DNA of 64,000 nt from Microscillaceae bacterium (GTDB taxonomy: Bacteria; Bacteroidota; Bacteroidia; Cytophagales; Microscillaceae), in assembly GCA_011390205.1 (NCBI GenBank), contig JAABSX010000007.1, positions 1 through 64,000 of the forward strand. The letters run 5' to 3'. The first letter of the stretch is position 1. Every line of letters begins with the position of its first letter. Shown here one piece after another: positions 8,009 through 19,420 of the stretch. A model generated the notes under the pieces. It did not search any database, was not told the DNA's origin, and saw only the letters and a program-made list of their open reading frames with translations. Made by a program: the position numbers and the translations under genes.

Positions 8009-8593
8009 TTATTTAAAAACGAGCTTAAAAGACAGCCCTGCGAAAGTTCCTCCACCTACTTGGTCAAGGTTAGGCTCAAATTGGAAGCTGAGGTTATCCC
8101 CTACATCAAAAGATTTTAAGTGTCCGTCCACATTGGCATCCACGATGTTAAGCCCGTGCAATAATATTGATAAAATAATCAGCAGCTCACGATTGCGCTT
8201 AAAGTAATCTCTATTTCTTTGTACGGCATTCTCAGAGAGAAAAGGATACGAATCACCTTCCGTCCTCCCTTCGAGCTTGGCATTGAGAGAGCTTTTGAAG
8301 CCAAGGTATGTACGGTTATTAAACCTAATAAAATAACCCAATGTGCCTCCCAAACCATAGATAATCGGGATTTTCCAATATTTTTTGTTGTAAGCCTGCC
8401 CAAGTCCAGGAATCAATGCTGAATAAAGTGTAGCTTTGCGAGGCGAATGCACGGAGGAGTCAGGTTTTTCGGTGTTTTGGGAGATAATTTGGAGGCTATT
8501 CTCTTTCACCTTTTTAAGAGAATCTTCTTGAGCACTTACAGCCAAAGTAAAAAAAGGCATTGATAAAAAAAACAGAATAAGATTCTTCTTCAT
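8009..8593 (-). CDS. DUF5683 membrane-associated protein
   Basis: A 194-residue protein with a signal peptide (MKKNLILFFLSMPFFTLAVSAQ). The conserved DUF5683 core follows: RKATLYSALIPGLGQAYNKKYWKIP, a hydrophobic segment (IIYGLGGTLGYFIRF), and a C-terminal LLIILSILLHGLNIVDANVDGHL stretch that ends in a beta-rich tail (FAGLSFKLVFK). This family is typical of Bacteroidota and often lies near chromosome-partitioning genes. Its function is not established; the terminal aromatic or charged residues hint at an envelope location. Here the neighbour is dapB, which in related genomes is likewise often found nearby. Confidence 0.88.
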   Translation of the reverse strand: MKKNLILFFLSMPFFTLAVSAQEDSLKKVKENSLQIISQNTEKPDSSVHSPRKATLYSALIPGLGQAYNKKYWKIPIIYGLGGTLGYFIRFNNRTYLGFKSSLNAKLEGRTEGDSYPFLSENAVQRNRDYFKRNRELLIILSILLHGLNIVDANVDGHLKSFDVGDNLSFQFEPNLDQVGGGTFAGLSFKLVFK

Positions 8594-8845
8594 TTTTGTA
8601 TGTTATTTGCCAATATTTTATAATATTTGAGAAAAATAATACAAGGGCAATATTTTTGATATAATTTGAGAGCGAATTTCGGTAAATTAGTGCAAAACAC
8701 AAAATAACTTCATAACTTGAATACTTAAAGCATTTTTTTTGCTAATTAAATGTATAAATCTTTGATTTTTAGCTAATTTTTAAACTAAATTTGAATCATA
8801 AATCTCGTCAGGTAAATAATTTACATCTTTTAATCTTTTAAAACT

Positions 8846-10519
8846 ATGATAAGAACGCTATTATTTTTATTCGGATTAAGCCTCGTGTTATCCTCTTGTG
8901 GAGGCGGCGGCGGCTCAAACTCTGAAGACACTAACAATGTCAAAACCTTCCGCTACAATCAAACAGGAGGACTGACCTCACTAGATCCTGCTTTTGCAAA
9001 CAAACGCTCTAATATCTGGGCTACTACTCAGATATACAACGGGTTGTTTAGCTTTAGTGATGATTTAGATGTACATCCTGAAATTGCCAAAGAATGGAAA
9101 ATTTCTGAAAATGGAACTACCTACACATTCACCATCCGTGATGGAGTACGCTTTCATGACAATAAGTGCTTTAGTGCCACCAATGGTAGAGGGCGTGAAG
9201 TGAAAGCAAGTGATGTAGTCTATAGCTTGCGCAGAGTCTTGACTACGGGCACAGGTGCTTGGGTTTTTAATGACAAACTGCTCAGAGGGCCTGACGGTAA
9301 TATCTCTGACACTTGCTTTGTGGCCGTAGATGATTATAACTTCCGTGTACATCTTGACCGCAGATTCCCTGCATTCTTACAAATCTTAGCAATGCCATAC
9401 TGCTTTATCGTGCCCAAAGAGGCTGTGGATATGTATGGAGAAGATTTTCGTGCCAACCCTGTGGGTACGGGTGCTTTCAAATTTCAGAAATGGGATGAAA
9501 GAAACAGCTTGCGTCTTGTAAAAAATGAGGCCTATTGGAAAAAAGATGACAAAGGAAACTCTCTGCCATATTTAGATGCCATACAAGTAAGCTTTATTGA
9601 AAACCGTAACCAAGAATTTAATACTTTTGAAGAGGGTGATTTGGATTTTATTGCCAACCTTTCAGAAGCATCTAGAGATCAAATCTTAGAAAAAAATGGT
9701 GAAATCAAAGAGCAGTTTAATGGCAAATACTCTGTAGAAAAAGTGCCTTACCTTAATACTGAGTATGTAGGCTTTAATATACAGGCGAAAGAAGGAAACC
9801 CATTTTCTAATCTTAAACTACGCCAAGCATTGAGCTATGCCATAGACCGCAAAGCGCTCATTTCTTTTATTCGTAACAGCTTAGGCACACCTGGTGATTA
9901 TGGAATCGTGCCTGCTGCTTTGCCCTCTTTTGATAGCACCAAAGTGAAGGGATACCCTTATAACCTGCGCAAGGCACAAGAAATGCTCAAAGAAGCGGGC
10001 TTTCCCAATGGGCAAGGGCTTCCTGCACTTAAGCTTTATACTTATACCTCTGACAAAGAGCTTGCAGAATTTTTGCAAAGTGCCTGGAAAGCTATCGGCG
10101 TAAGTGTAGAGATAGAGCCTAACCAATTTGCTACACACCAAGAAATGGTAGATAATGGCAAAGTGAACTTGTTTAGAGGCTCTTGGCTAGGTGATTACCC
10201 TGATGCAGAAAACTATTTGGCTATGTTTTATGGTAAAAACTTTGCCCCTAATGGCCCCAACAAAACTCGTTTTGCTAGTCCTGAGTTTGATAAATTATTC
10301 GAGGAAGCTCACGAAACAGACAACCTTTTCACCAGATATGAAGATTATCTAAAAATGGATCAAATCGTGATGGATTCAGCACCTATCATCGTATTGTATT
10401 ATGATGAAGTGCTACAGCTTACCCAACCTTGGGTAGTAGGCTTGAAGGCTGACCCAATGAATAACCTTATCTTAGAAACAGTAGATATCAAGCGTGAAGG
10501 AGCAAAAGAAACAGAATAA
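8846..10519 (+). CDS. Oligopeptide-type ABC transporter substrate-binding lipoprotein
   Basis: A 557-residue lipoprotein of the SBP_bac_5 (OppA/DppA) family. The signal sequence ends in a lipobox (LVLSSC, Cys18), followed by a Gly/Ser linker. Conserved features are the start LTSLDPAFANKRSNIWATTQIYNGL, EIAKEWKISENGTTYTFTIRD, the RFPAFLQILAMPYCFIVP segment, GTGAFKFQKW, and KLRQALSYAIDRKALI. It captures peptides or similar solutes in the periplasm for an ABC permease. No permease or ATPase genes are adjacent, so the transporter must be encoded elsewhere. It is a single-gene unit closed by a strong terminator. Confidence 0.93.
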   Translation: MIRTLLFLFGLSLVLSSCGGGGGSNSEDTNNVKTFRYNQTGGLTSLDPAFANKRSNIWATTQIYNGLFSFSDDLDVHPEIAKEWKISENGTTYTFTIRDGVRFHDNKCFSATNGRGREVKASDVVYSLRRVLTTGTGAWVFNDKLLRGPDGNISDTCFVAVDDYNFRVHLDRRFPAFLQILAMPYCFIVPKEAVDMYGEDFRANPVGTGAFKFQKWDERNSLRLVKNEAYWKKDDKGNSLPYLDAIQVSFIENRNQEFNTFEEGDLDFIANLSEASRDQILEKNGEIKEQFNGKYSVEKVPYLNTEYVGFNIQAKEGNPFSNLKLRQALSYAIDRKALISFIRNSLGTPGDYGIVPAALPSFDSTKVKGYPYNLRKAQEMLKEAGFPNGQGLPALKLYTYTSDKELAEFLQSAWKAIGVSVEIEPNQFATHQEMVDNGKVNLFRGSWLGDYPDAENYLAMFYGKNFAPNGPNKTRFASPEFDKLFEEAHETDNLFTRYEDYLKMDQIVMDSAPIIVLYYDEVLQLTQPWVVGLKADPMNNLILETVDIKREGAKETE

Positions 10520-10546
10520 AACCCAATAAGAGTACTTATAGAAATA

Positions 10547-10589
10547 AAAATCCCTGCAATCGTTATACGTAACTTATTGCAGGGATTTT
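10547..10589 (+). terminator. Intrinsic terminator after the substrate-binding protein gene
   Basis: A perfect 14-bp stem (10547-10560 AAAATCCCTGCAAT with 10576-10589) encloses a 15-nt loop that can partly extend the helix. The T-rich 3' arm serves as the tail. It lies 27 bp after the stop codon. Confidence 0.85.
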
Positions 10590-10786
10590 CTGTGTATTAG
10601 GTAGCCGTCCAGAATGAACTTTGCGTCTTGATTTAATCTAAATTTTTTGTAGTCAGGCTGTTAAATAGTTGGCAATTTTAAATTCTTCATTTGCTTATTC
10701 GTTTTTAGGTTTTAATTGTCGATATTTGAAACATCTTATATGAAGCAATGATTATATCCAATACACTTATCCAATTTTAATTTCTT

Positions 10787-11554
10787 ATGAAAACACGTAT
10801 TTATTTACTCTATCTTTTATTGCCTGGCTTCTTGCTACTGTCTTCTTGTGATGCACTAAACAGCCTTCCGATTTCTTTCCCGAATGGCGCTGCACCGCTC
10901 ACAGATGCCCAAATAGGTGGAGGGCTTAAGGATGCACTCAGACAAGGAATCTCCAATGGAGTCAAAGAACTTATCCAGACCGATGGCTATTTTAGAAATG
11001 AAGCCATTAAACTCTTGTTACCTCCAGAAGCTGAGAAAGTACAAAACATCATCACCAAGTATGTGCCCGGTGGGCAAAAACTCGTAGATGATGCTATCTT
11101 GAAAATGAACCGTGCCGCAGAAGATGCTGCCAATGAGGCCGCCCCTATTTTTGTGGATGCCATCACTTCTATGAGTTTTGCAGATGCAAAGGGCATCTTG
11201 TTTGGAGAAGAAAATGCTGCCACTACTTATCTCAAAGATAAAACCTACCAAAACCTTAGCAATGCTTATGCTCCCCGAATTAATAACTCGCTTGAAAAAG
11301 TAGGCGCAAGCCAAGCCTGGAACGCCCTCGTAACCCCTTACAATAAATTTGCAAACTCAGCAGCAGGCAGGCTCGTGAAAGATGCACAACCTGTCAATGA
11401 TGACCTAGGCGCTTATGTAACACAAAAAGCCCTCGAAGGCGTATTTTTTAAGGTAAGAGGAGAAGAAAAGAAGGTAAGAGGAAATGTATCTGCACGCTCT
11501 ACCAAACTGATGCAAGATGTATTCGGAATGTTAGACAAAGAAAAAAACAAGTAG
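10787..11554 (+). CDS. DUF4197 lipoprotein
   Basis: A 255-residue lipoprotein with a lipobox ending LLLSSC (about Cys21). The mature protein is helical and matches DUF4197: LTDAQIGGGLKDALRQGISNGV, GYFRNEAIKLLLPPEAEKV, AEDAANEAAPIFVDAITSMSFADAKGIL and GENAATTYLKDKT-like segments, then ALEGVFFKVRGEEKKVR near the end. DUF4197 proteins are periplasmic or outer-membrane-anchored and of unknown function. This gene stands alone, between the terminator of the peptide-binding gene and its own downstream hairpin. Confidence 0.9.
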   Translation: MKTRIYLLYLLLPGFLLLSSCDALNSLPISFPNGAAPLTDAQIGGGLKDALRQGISNGVKELIQTDGYFRNEAIKLLLPPEAEKVQNIITKYVPGGQKLVDDAILKMNRAAEDAANEAAPIFVDAITSMSFADAKGILFGEENAATTYLKDKTYQNLSNAYAPRINNSLEKVGASQAWNALVTPYNKFANSAAGRLVKDAQPVNDDLGAYVTQKALEGVFFKVRGEEKKVRGNVSARSTKLMQDVFGMLDKEKNK

Positions 11555-11575
11555 GTACAAGGCATATGCCTTTCA

Positions 11576-11616
11576 CTTTGTAGATACAAGGCGTGCTAGG
11601 CCCTGTATCTACAAAG
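11576..11616 (+). terminator. Intrinsic terminator after the DUF4197 gene
   Basis: Stem CTTTGTAGATACA (11576-11588) pairs with TGTATCTACAAAG (11604-11616), with G/C pairs extending inward. It lies 21 bp after the stop. The run of T is weak, so efficiency is uncertain. Confidence 0.65.
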
Positions 11617-11728
11617 ATATTTACGTTTATTGCAAGATTTTATAGAATTATTCTAATAATAGACCATAAATTCTTCATTTTTATTTTTTAAAAAAGAAAG
11701 ATATTCTGAAAAACCACTAACTTTACAC

Positions 11729-13225
<1,497 letters not shown>

Positions 13226-13271
13226 ATTAAGTGGTATTAACCATATATTAACATTGCTTTGAGCAATTATC

Positions 13272-13316
13272 AAAAAATAATATTTTAGCTAGCTTCTAAA
13301 ATATTATTTTTTTTCT
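13272..13316 (+). terminator. Intrinsic terminator after guaB
   Basis: A 16-bp A/T stem (13272-13287 with 13297-13312) with a 9-nt loop and a T-rich tail. It is located 46 bp after the guaB stop. The stem lacks G/C pairs, which makes it weaker than usual. Confidence 0.65.
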
Positions 13317-13477
13317 TAGTTTTGACTATATTCTCAGGAGTATGTAAATAAACAGGATGTGTGCACAAATAAAACCATGCCCCTGTTTATTAAGTGAAAG
13401 CCAACGTAATCAAGTTTTTTTAGCTTTTTTATACAGGTTTAGATAATTTAGAATATCCAAGAAATAGACCCTTCAAT

Positions 13478-15625
13478 ATGTTATCTCCTAAAGGAGTCAT
13501 AGGTATTTTCGTATATGTTAATCTAGTAAGCTGGGTGCTACTGCTGGTCATAAGGCTTATTGCCTTTTTGGGCTACAGCAATGTGGAGGTATTTGGTGTA
13601 AACTTCTATATCAAAGGCTTACTACTCAATTCTTTCTTACTGTTTGTGTTTTTTTATTTTAATGCACGGCAAGAAAAGATGGAAGACCCTAGCTTCGTGG
13701 ACATTATCTCCAATCTTTTTGTCTTTGGTCTGATTGCGACGGCTGCCTCAGTGGTTTTGCAGTTGATTGTTTCTTTTTTAGAAACGGAGCCTGTGAGCAC
13801 CTGGGCACGTATTTCCATTAATGTATTGTATCACTTGAATGTCGGGATACTGACTATCTTCTTGACCCAAGCATTTTTTTACTGGAAAAAAATGGTCTTT
13901 CACCAAAAAAGTATTTCAGTAAGTAAAATCTGGAATATCTTTGAATACACACTTTTACTAAGTCTGCTATTTAATTTTTTTGAGTTTGATATTAGGCATC
14001 CCCCTTTTGCACTGACACTGGCGATATTGCTCATTTTAGGGCTGGTGCTTTCTGTCAATCTTCGCTGGGTGGCATACCTCAATGCCAAAGAAAAATGGCA
14101 AAGCATACTCTATTTATTGTTCATTAGTATCTTTGCTTACTATTTTTTCTTAACGGTGATTAACCACTCCAATCATCCTTATTTTTCTACAGATTTAATG
14201 CACAGTGTCTATGTGCTTGCTGTATTTGTTTTTGTGATTTTCTACAGTATTTTTTCGCTTCTAGTGATCATCTTTAACCTCCCGACTACCTCCGTTTTTG
14301 AAAAAAAGATGGAGGAGATTATGAGTTTTCAGCGGCTTACCGAATCTCTGCAGATAGGAGAGGAAGAAGACCACGTCTATGAGGTCTTACTAGACAATGC
14401 CATACAATCAGTACAAGCAGATGCTGCTTGGATAGAAGTCAGAGATGAAGCAGGCAGGCAGATAGCCTTGGTCAATAGAAATATCAGCCATGAAAGCATC
14501 AAAAATATCAAAAGAACCTCTAAAAAAGAACGCCTCAATAAGGTAGTTAGCAAGACTTTTGCGAGGCAAAAAGAGAAAAAAGATACTGAAAATACAGAAG
14601 CTGAAGAGTTTGAATCTAGCTTTAAAGCTCCCCTGATTATCAATAACCGCTCTCTAGGCATCCTTACATTGCTCAAAAGAAGCAAAGAAGGCTTTGAAGA
14701 AGAGAAAAAAGAACTGATACAGACCTTTGTGCGTCAGGCAAGTCTTGCCATTGATAATTACAGGCTGCTGCGCAAAACCATTGATGCGGAGAGGTTTAAG
14801 GAAGAAATCAAAATAGCCCAACGCATACAAAAAAGCCTTTTGCCAGGGCATTTAAGGCTCAATGACTGTATAGACATAGAGGCCTTTTCCGAATCAGCTT
14901 ACGAGGTAGGAGGAGATTATTATGATGTGTTTTGCCGTGAAGACGGGCAGTTTATCTTAGTAGTAGGAGATGTCTCGGGCAAGGGCATCAATGCTGCTTT
15001 TTATATGGCACAGATGAAGGGTATCTTTCAAAGTCTTGCCCAGCTTAATTTTTCCTCTGAGCAATTTCTTTTTTATGCCAATCAAGCCCTTAGCAAATGC
15101 CTGAGTCATAATTCATTCATTACGCTCACTGTGGCACAGATAAACATGCAAGAGCAAAGCATCGAGTTTGCTCGTGCAGGGCATTGCCCCACTTTGTATT
15201 ATTCTGCCAAAGAGAAAAAAGCAAATTATTTTACGGGGCAGGGGCTAGGGCTAGGGATTATGCGCAACCCAAGTTTTGCCAATTTTGTGAAGCCTCTCAA
15301 AAAAACATACCAAGCCGGAGATGTAGTCATGCTCTATACCGATGGGATTCTTGAAGCCCTTAACCCAAGAGGCGAGCAATATGGTTACGAAAATCTCAAG
15401 AATATACTCGAGGAAAGTGCTGATTTGTCTTCACGTGCCATTTCTGATAAATTGGTAAAAGACCTGAAAGTCTTTGGAGAAGGCAAAAACCCCGACGATG
15501 ATTACACAGCATTGATTATTAAATTCAAAGCACCCGTAGCCGAAAAAATAAACTTAGAAACCCCTTCTGCCATCCCGCCACTCAAAGTGCCTTTAAAATC
15601 ATCCTCAATAGATACGATTCTTTAA
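13478..15625 (+). CDS. Multi-pass membrane GAF-SpoIIE/PP2C phosphatase
   Basis: A 715-residue inner-membrane regulator. Residues about 5-265 hold seven to eight membrane spans without a large periplasmic domain, about 285-440 a GAF-like domain with a charged insertion (RQKEKKDTENTEAEE), about 440-475 a signalling helix, and about 480-685 a SpoIIE-type PP2C phosphatase. Motifs include AQRIQKSLLPG, YEVGGDYYDVF, VVGDVSGKGINAAF, FARAGHCPTLYY, VVMLYTDGILEA and PDDDYTALIIKF. All the acidic metal ligands expected for an active enzyme are visible. The natural substrates of the family are phosphorylated STAS proteins. It converges on the next gene with only 6 bp between stops. Confidence 0.93.
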   Translation: MLSPKGVIGIFVYVNLVSWVLLLVIRLIAFLGYSNVEVFGVNFYIKGLLLNSFLLFVFFYFNARQEKMEDPSFVDIISNLFVFGLIATAASVVLQLIVSFLETEPVSTWARISINVLYHLNVGILTIFLTQAFFYWKKMVFHQKSISVSKIWNIFEYTLLLSLLFNFFEFDIRHPPFALTLAILLILGLVLSVNLRWVAYLNAKEKWQSILYLLFISIFAYYFFLTVINHSNHPYFSTDLMHSVYVLAVFVFVIFYSIFSLLVIIFNLPTTSVFEKKMEEIMSFQRLTESLQIGEEEDHVYEVLLDNAIQSVQADAAWIEVRDEAGRQIALVNRNISHESIKNIKRTSKKERLNKVVSKTFARQKEKKDTENTEAEEFESSFKAPLIINNRSLGILTLLKRSKEGFEEEKKELIQTFVRQASLAIDNYRLLRKTIDAERFKEEIKIAQRIQKSLLPGHLRLNDCIDIEAFSESAYEVGGDYYDVFCREDGQFILVVGDVSGKGINAAFYMAQMKGIFQSLAQLNFSSEQFLFYANQALSKCLSHNSFITLTVAQINMQEQSIEFARAGHCPTLYYSAKEKKANYFTGQGLGLGIMRNPSFANFVKPLKKTYQAGDVVMLYTDGILEALNPRGEQYGYENLKNILEESADLSSRAISDKLVKDLKVFGEGKNPDDDYTALIIKFKAPVAEKINLETPSAIPPLKVPLKSSSIDTIL

Positions 15626-15631
15626 TTAATT

Positions 15632-16027
15632 TTAAGCGGGGTTTTCTAGGTCTTCTAAGTATTCTATGCGTTCTTCTACTGAATATTTTTGCCAGCTCAG
15701 AAACCAATCCAGCAAATCATCCATCTCTTCAAAAGCACATACAGGGTAGGAGGCTGAGCCCTGTTTTTCGGCTATCAAAGCACAATAAGTAATGACTGTA
15801 CTCAAAAAATCATCTGTAAAATCTCTTTTTCTTGCATTTACAGTTGCCTGAATCTGCTCATAGGGCACTTCAAAAGTATATTGATTTTGCAGGCATCTAA
15901 AGACCACACGGTCAGTCTCTGCATCCAGTTTGAAGACGGTATATTCGGTAATGACCGCAATGACCGCATGCTTGCTAAGGTAAGATTCGGCTTGAGCACG
16001 AGAGCGGAAGGAGTGTGTGTAAAGCAT
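15632..16027 (-). CDS. Hypothetical protein (131 aa)
   Basis: A cytoplasmic protein of 131 residues without signal peptide or membrane span. I do not recognise the family. The N-terminal half is alpha/beta (SRAQAESYLSKHAVIAVITEY, FKLDAETDRVVFRCLQ) and the C-terminal part is acidic and helical (FEEMDDLLDWFLSWQKYSVEERIEYLEDLEN). It lies 6 bp from the convergent SpoIIE phosphatase gene. An ATG start with family-like composition and no overlapping better frame supports it as real. Confidence 0.6.
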   Translation of the reverse strand: MLYTHSFRSRAQAESYLSKHAVIAVITEYTVFKLDAETDRVVFRCLQNQYTFEVPYEQIQATVNARKRDFTDDFLSTVITYCALIAEKQGSASYPVCAFEEMDDLLDWFLSWQKYSVEERIEYLEDLENPA

Positions 16028-16174
16028 ATTTAATTCAAAAAAATCAACTACTCTTCAAACAGAGATTTTTGTCAGATGGTTTTGCTGGGTGCTTTGATTT
16101 ATTTTAGAAGAAATCTAAAAAGAAATAGTGCAAGATATTGGTCTTGCACTATTGTAAACAAAAGAATAAATTTT

Positions 16175-16474
16175 TTATCCGAAAATAGAAGACAACTTCA
16201 TAGCAATGCTCATATCACCATCTATTTTCATCTGTCCGCCCATAAAAGCAGACATTGGGCTGAGGTCGCCGTCCATCATCTGATGAAAATCACTCAAAGC
16301 TACATTGACGGTGCAGTCAGCATCTTCATCATTGTTATGTACAGGGTCTGCTGCATTTGCACCATTCAGGAAGATAACTCCCTCATCAAACACAAACTTT
16401 ACTGTAGCGCCTAAATCACCCATACCACTTGCGGCACGTTCTTTTACTTTTTGAGTAGCACTTGCTAAATCCAT
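16175..16474 (-). CDS. SCP2 sterol-binding domain protein
   Basis: A small single-domain protein of 99 residues from the ATG at 16474 (MDLASATQKVKER). It matches the SCP2 fold: an N-terminal helix, GATVKFVFDEGVIFLNG, DCTVNVALSDFHQMMDGDLSPMSAFMGG, and the closing GQMKIDGDMSIAMKLSSIFG, which is the diagnostic end (G-K-[ML]-x-[IV]-x-G-D-x). SCP2 domains bind lipids or acyl-CoA non-specifically in the cytosol. A monocistronic gene; no lipid-metabolism gene is adjacent. Confidence 0.92.
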   Translation of the reverse strand: MDLASATQKVKERAASGMGDLGATVKFVFDEGVIFLNGANAADPVHNNDEDADCTVNVALSDFHQMMDGDLSPMSAFMGGQMKIDGDMSIAMKLSSIFG

Positions 16475-16899
16475 AATTAAATCAATCAAAAGTTATAAAA
16501 TAAATATTTGGCTTAAAATTAACTAATTTTGACTAATTGCAAAAACCTAAATCTGATTATTGTATTTTTTTCACAAAAAATTAAATTTTAGTAGGTGTCT
16601 TGGAAACTCAAAAAAAGCCTTACACCCTGAAATTTTTATTAGAAATGAATGCTTTTCGGGAGCATTTTACAGCCTAAAGGAGTTGCATTTTTACAGAAAG
16701 GCTTTCAAAAAGTTTTATGGGGCATTTTCTAAGTTTCTAAGGGCGACAGTATCGGGTATTTTTTTACTAAATTACTTCCTTAATTTAAGTTTGGTTTTCC
16801 GCTCAAGCACTGCTAATTTTGCCAAGATTTAAAACTAATCAAAAGATACAGTAGTTTTAAATATCAGATAAACAACATCATAGACCTTGATCAAAAGAA
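16475..16899. other. Gene-free stretch (425 bp)
   Basis: An A/T-rich divergent intergenic region between the SCP2 gene and the membrane-protein gene. A 90-codon open frame at 16560-16832 has a composition unlike the neighbours and no recognisable motif. I see no hairpin or repeat that I can support; it probably holds the two divergent promoters. Confidence 0.4.
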
Positions 16900-17415
16900 A
16901 TGCTGAGAGTAACTCGTTTTTTTAAAAATGCAACTGTCCTTGTTTTTGTGGTGGTGCTGGGCTTGGCTTATTATGAGCTGACCGACCTGAGCAGCCCCGT
17001 AGTGCTATACCGTGATACGGCTGGCAAAAGTCTTTCTAGCACCAGTAGTAGTGTCTTTTTCTATGGGTTTTCTATTTTTGTAATCACTATGAATGTGCTT
17101 ATTTCGGTGATTGTAAAGCTGATGCAAGAGATGCCCTTCCAAAAAATGCGTGTGCCGCATGCAGATTTTTGGCTCTCAGATGCTTTTCATGTGGGCAAGC
17201 TGCGGGATGTCTGGAGTGTTTGGTTTTATACTTTGGCACTGCTTCTTAACCTGTTTATGATGTTTTGTGTGGTGAAGCTCTGGCTCATTAACCGTGGGCA
17301 AGGAGGACAGCTTTGGGAGTGGGGCGTTACGTTGGCTGCTTTCTTTGTGGTATTGCTTACTTGGGCAGGTTTTATATTTTATCGTCTAAGATTAAGGAGA
17401 GTGGAGTTTTTCTAG
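16900..17415 (+). CDS. Hypothetical inner-membrane protein, four spans
   Basis: A 171-residue protein with four predicted hydrophobic spans (about residues 11-27, 50-72, 103-128, 136-162). The loops carry MQEMPFQKMRVPHADFWLSDAF and a basic C-terminus (RLRLRRVEFF), which suggests a cytoplasmic tail. I do not recognise a named family. It lies 98 bp upstream of the MsbA-like exporter in the same orientation, so the two may be co-expressed. Confidence 0.7.
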   Translation: MLRVTRFFKNATVLVFVVVLGLAYYELTDLSSPVVLYRDTAGKSLSSTSSSVFFYGFSIFVITMNVLISVIVKLMQEMPFQKMRVPHADFWLSDAFHVGKLRDVWSVWFYTLALLLNLFMMFCVVKLWLINRGQGGQLWEWGVTLAAFFVVLLTWAGFIFYRLRLRRVEFF

Positions 17416-17513
17416 TGTGTTTTCTGTGCCTTTGGCTTGCCTACTTGTTTTTTATTTTTAAGAAAAGACATTGATTCTGGAACAAATCCTACACCAAAAG
17501 ACTTTCATAACTT

Positions 17514-19310
17514 ATGAAATCACTACGCTACTTAAATAAATACCTCTATAAATACAAAGCACTCTTATTTTGGGGGATTGCCTTCACCATTATTTCCAAT
17601 GTATTCAGCATTGCACCAGCTCCTATTGTAAGGTATTCGTTTGATTTAATAGAAGAAGCCATAGATATTTATACCATTCACCAAGGGCTGAGCGCTCAGG
17701 CGGCATTTTATACGATGTTTGCTTGGAATGTGCTACTTTACGGAGGGCTTATCTTGGTCTTGGCAATACTGAGGGGGTTTTTTTTGTTTTTGGTGCGTCA
17801 GACCCTCATCGTGATGTCAAGGCACATAGAGTATGATTTAAAGAATGAAATCTATGCCCATTACCAAGAGCTTCCCCTAAGTTTTTATAGACGGCACAAT
17901 ACTGGGGATTTGATGGCACGCATCTCAGAAGACGTGAGCCAGGTCAGGATGTATTTAGGCCCTGCCATTATGTATAGCCTCAATCTTTTTACACTCTGTG
18001 TGATGGTGGTGGCTTATATGTTTATGATAGATGCAGAGCTTTCTTTTTATGCTTTGCTGCCCTTGCCCTTTCTGTCAGTGAGTATTTACTTTGTAAGCAA
18101 TGTCATCAACAGGCAATCTACCGATATTCAGAAAAGCCTCTCAGGGCTTTCTACCTTCGTACAAGAGGCCTTTTCGGGGATTAGGGTGCTAAAGGCTTTT
18201 GCAAGAGAAGAAGATTCTGTGGAGAATTTTTCAAAAGAAAGTGAAGACTACCGCCAAAAGTCTGTACGGCTTTCATTGGTGCAGGCTTTGTTTTTTCCCC
18301 TGATTGTAGGTTTAGTAGGCTTCAGTACTTTGCTGGTGGTCTATGTAGGAGGGCTAGAAGTGATGCGAGGCAAAATCACCAATGGCGTGATTGCAGAATT
18401 TATTATTTATGTCAACATGCTTACTTGGCCTGTTACCTCTGTAGGCTGGGTAACGAGCCTCGTGCAGCGTGCAGCAGCCTCACAGACACGCATCAATGAG
18501 TTTTTGGATACCCACACAGATATTATTTCTCATAAAGACATTGTCCGTGATATTCAGGGAGAAATCAAATTTGACAATGTCTATTTTACGTACCCTGATA
18601 CGGGCATCAAAGCACTCAAAAACCTCTCTTTTAGTATAAAAGCAGGGCAGACCCTTGCCATTCTGGGCACTACAGGCTCAGGCAAAAGCACCATTGCTAA
18701 CCTACTGACCAGAATGTATGATGTCAGTGAGGGGCAAATCATCATAGATGAGATAGACATCAGAGATTATAACCTGACATCTCTGCGTACACAGACAGGC
18801 TATGTGCCTCAAGATGTGTTTTTGTTTTCGGAAACTATCCGAAATAATATTGCCTTTGGCACGGTGAAGATTGGTGAAGAGAACATTGTGGAGGCATCTA
18901 AAAAAGCCGATCTTTATCATAATATTATGGACTTCCCGAAGCAGTTTGATACAAGAATCGGTGAAAGAGGGATTTCTCTCTCTGGAGGTCAAAAACAAAG
19001 ACTCTCATTGGCGAGAGCCATTGTGAGAGAGCCCAAAATACTTATTTTGGATGACAGCCTCTCAGCAGTAGATACCAATACAGAAAATATTATCTTGAAC
19101 AATCTCCAAGAAGTGATGAAAGACCGAACTTCTATCATCATCTCTCACAGGGTATCTTCTGTAAAATTGGCAGATAAAATCATCGTGCTAGATGATGGCA
19201 AACTGGTAGAAGAAGGCACACACGAGTATCTGATGGAGCTAAACGGGACTTACCGTGAGCTGTATGACAAGCAGCTGCAGGCAGAAGATACCCTAGAACA
19301 AAAAGATTAA
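17514..19310 (+). CDS. ABC exporter, fused permease-ATPase (MsbA-like)
   Basis: A 598-residue half-transporter of the ABCB/MsbA type: six membrane spans (about residues 15-320) and a C-terminal nucleotide-binding domain. ATPase motifs are Walker A GTTGSGKS (about 385-392), the Q-loop in YVPQDVFLFSETI, signature LSGGQKQR (about 488), Walker B with LILDDSLSAVD (about 510), and the H-loop in IIISHRVSS. MsbA-type transporters flip lipid A or export lipids and drugs as homodimers. The substrate here cannot be told from the sequence. No fusion-protein or outer-membrane-factor gene is nearby. Confidence 0.95.
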   Translation: MKSLRYLNKYLYKYKALLFWGIAFTIISNVFSIAPAPIVRYSFDLIEEAIDIYTIHQGLSAQAAFYTMFAWNVLLYGGLILVLAILRGFFLFLVRQTLIVMSRHIEYDLKNEIYAHYQELPLSFYRRHNTGDLMARISEDVSQVRMYLGPAIMYSLNLFTLCVMVVAYMFMIDAELSFYALLPLPFLSVSIYFVSNVINRQSTDIQKSLSGLSTFVQEAFSGIRVLKAFAREEDSVENFSKESEDYRQKSVRLSLVQALFFPLIVGLVGFSTLLVVYVGGLEVMRGKITNGVIAEFIIYVNMLTWPVTSVGWVTSLVQRAAASQTRINEFLDTHTDIISHKDIVRDIQGEIKFDNVYFTYPDTGIKALKNLSFSIKAGQTLAILGTTGSGKSTIANLLTRMYDVSEGQIIIDEIDIRDYNLTSLRTQTGYVPQDVFLFSETIRNNIAFGTVKIGEENIVEASKKADLYHNIMDFPKQFDTRIGERGISLSGGQKQRLSLARAIVREPKILILDDSLSAVDTNTENIILNNLQEVMKDRTSIIISHRVSSVKLADKIIVLDDGKLVEEGTHEYLMELNGTYRELYDKQLQAEDTLEQKD

Positions 19311-19420
19311 ACCCTTCCGAGAAAAATCACAAAGTATCACAGATGAAATGCCCGTGAATGGATCCGGAAAGTGTGATTATAGTAATCTCCTTAACTCCTT
19401 ATATTAAATTTTTATACCTT

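Noticed and set aside
16560-16832. 90-codon open frame between the SCP2 and membrane-protein genes
   Set aside because: Its composition (many Phe, Lys and Asn from A/T-rich DNA) is like translated intergenic sequence and it has no recognisable motif.
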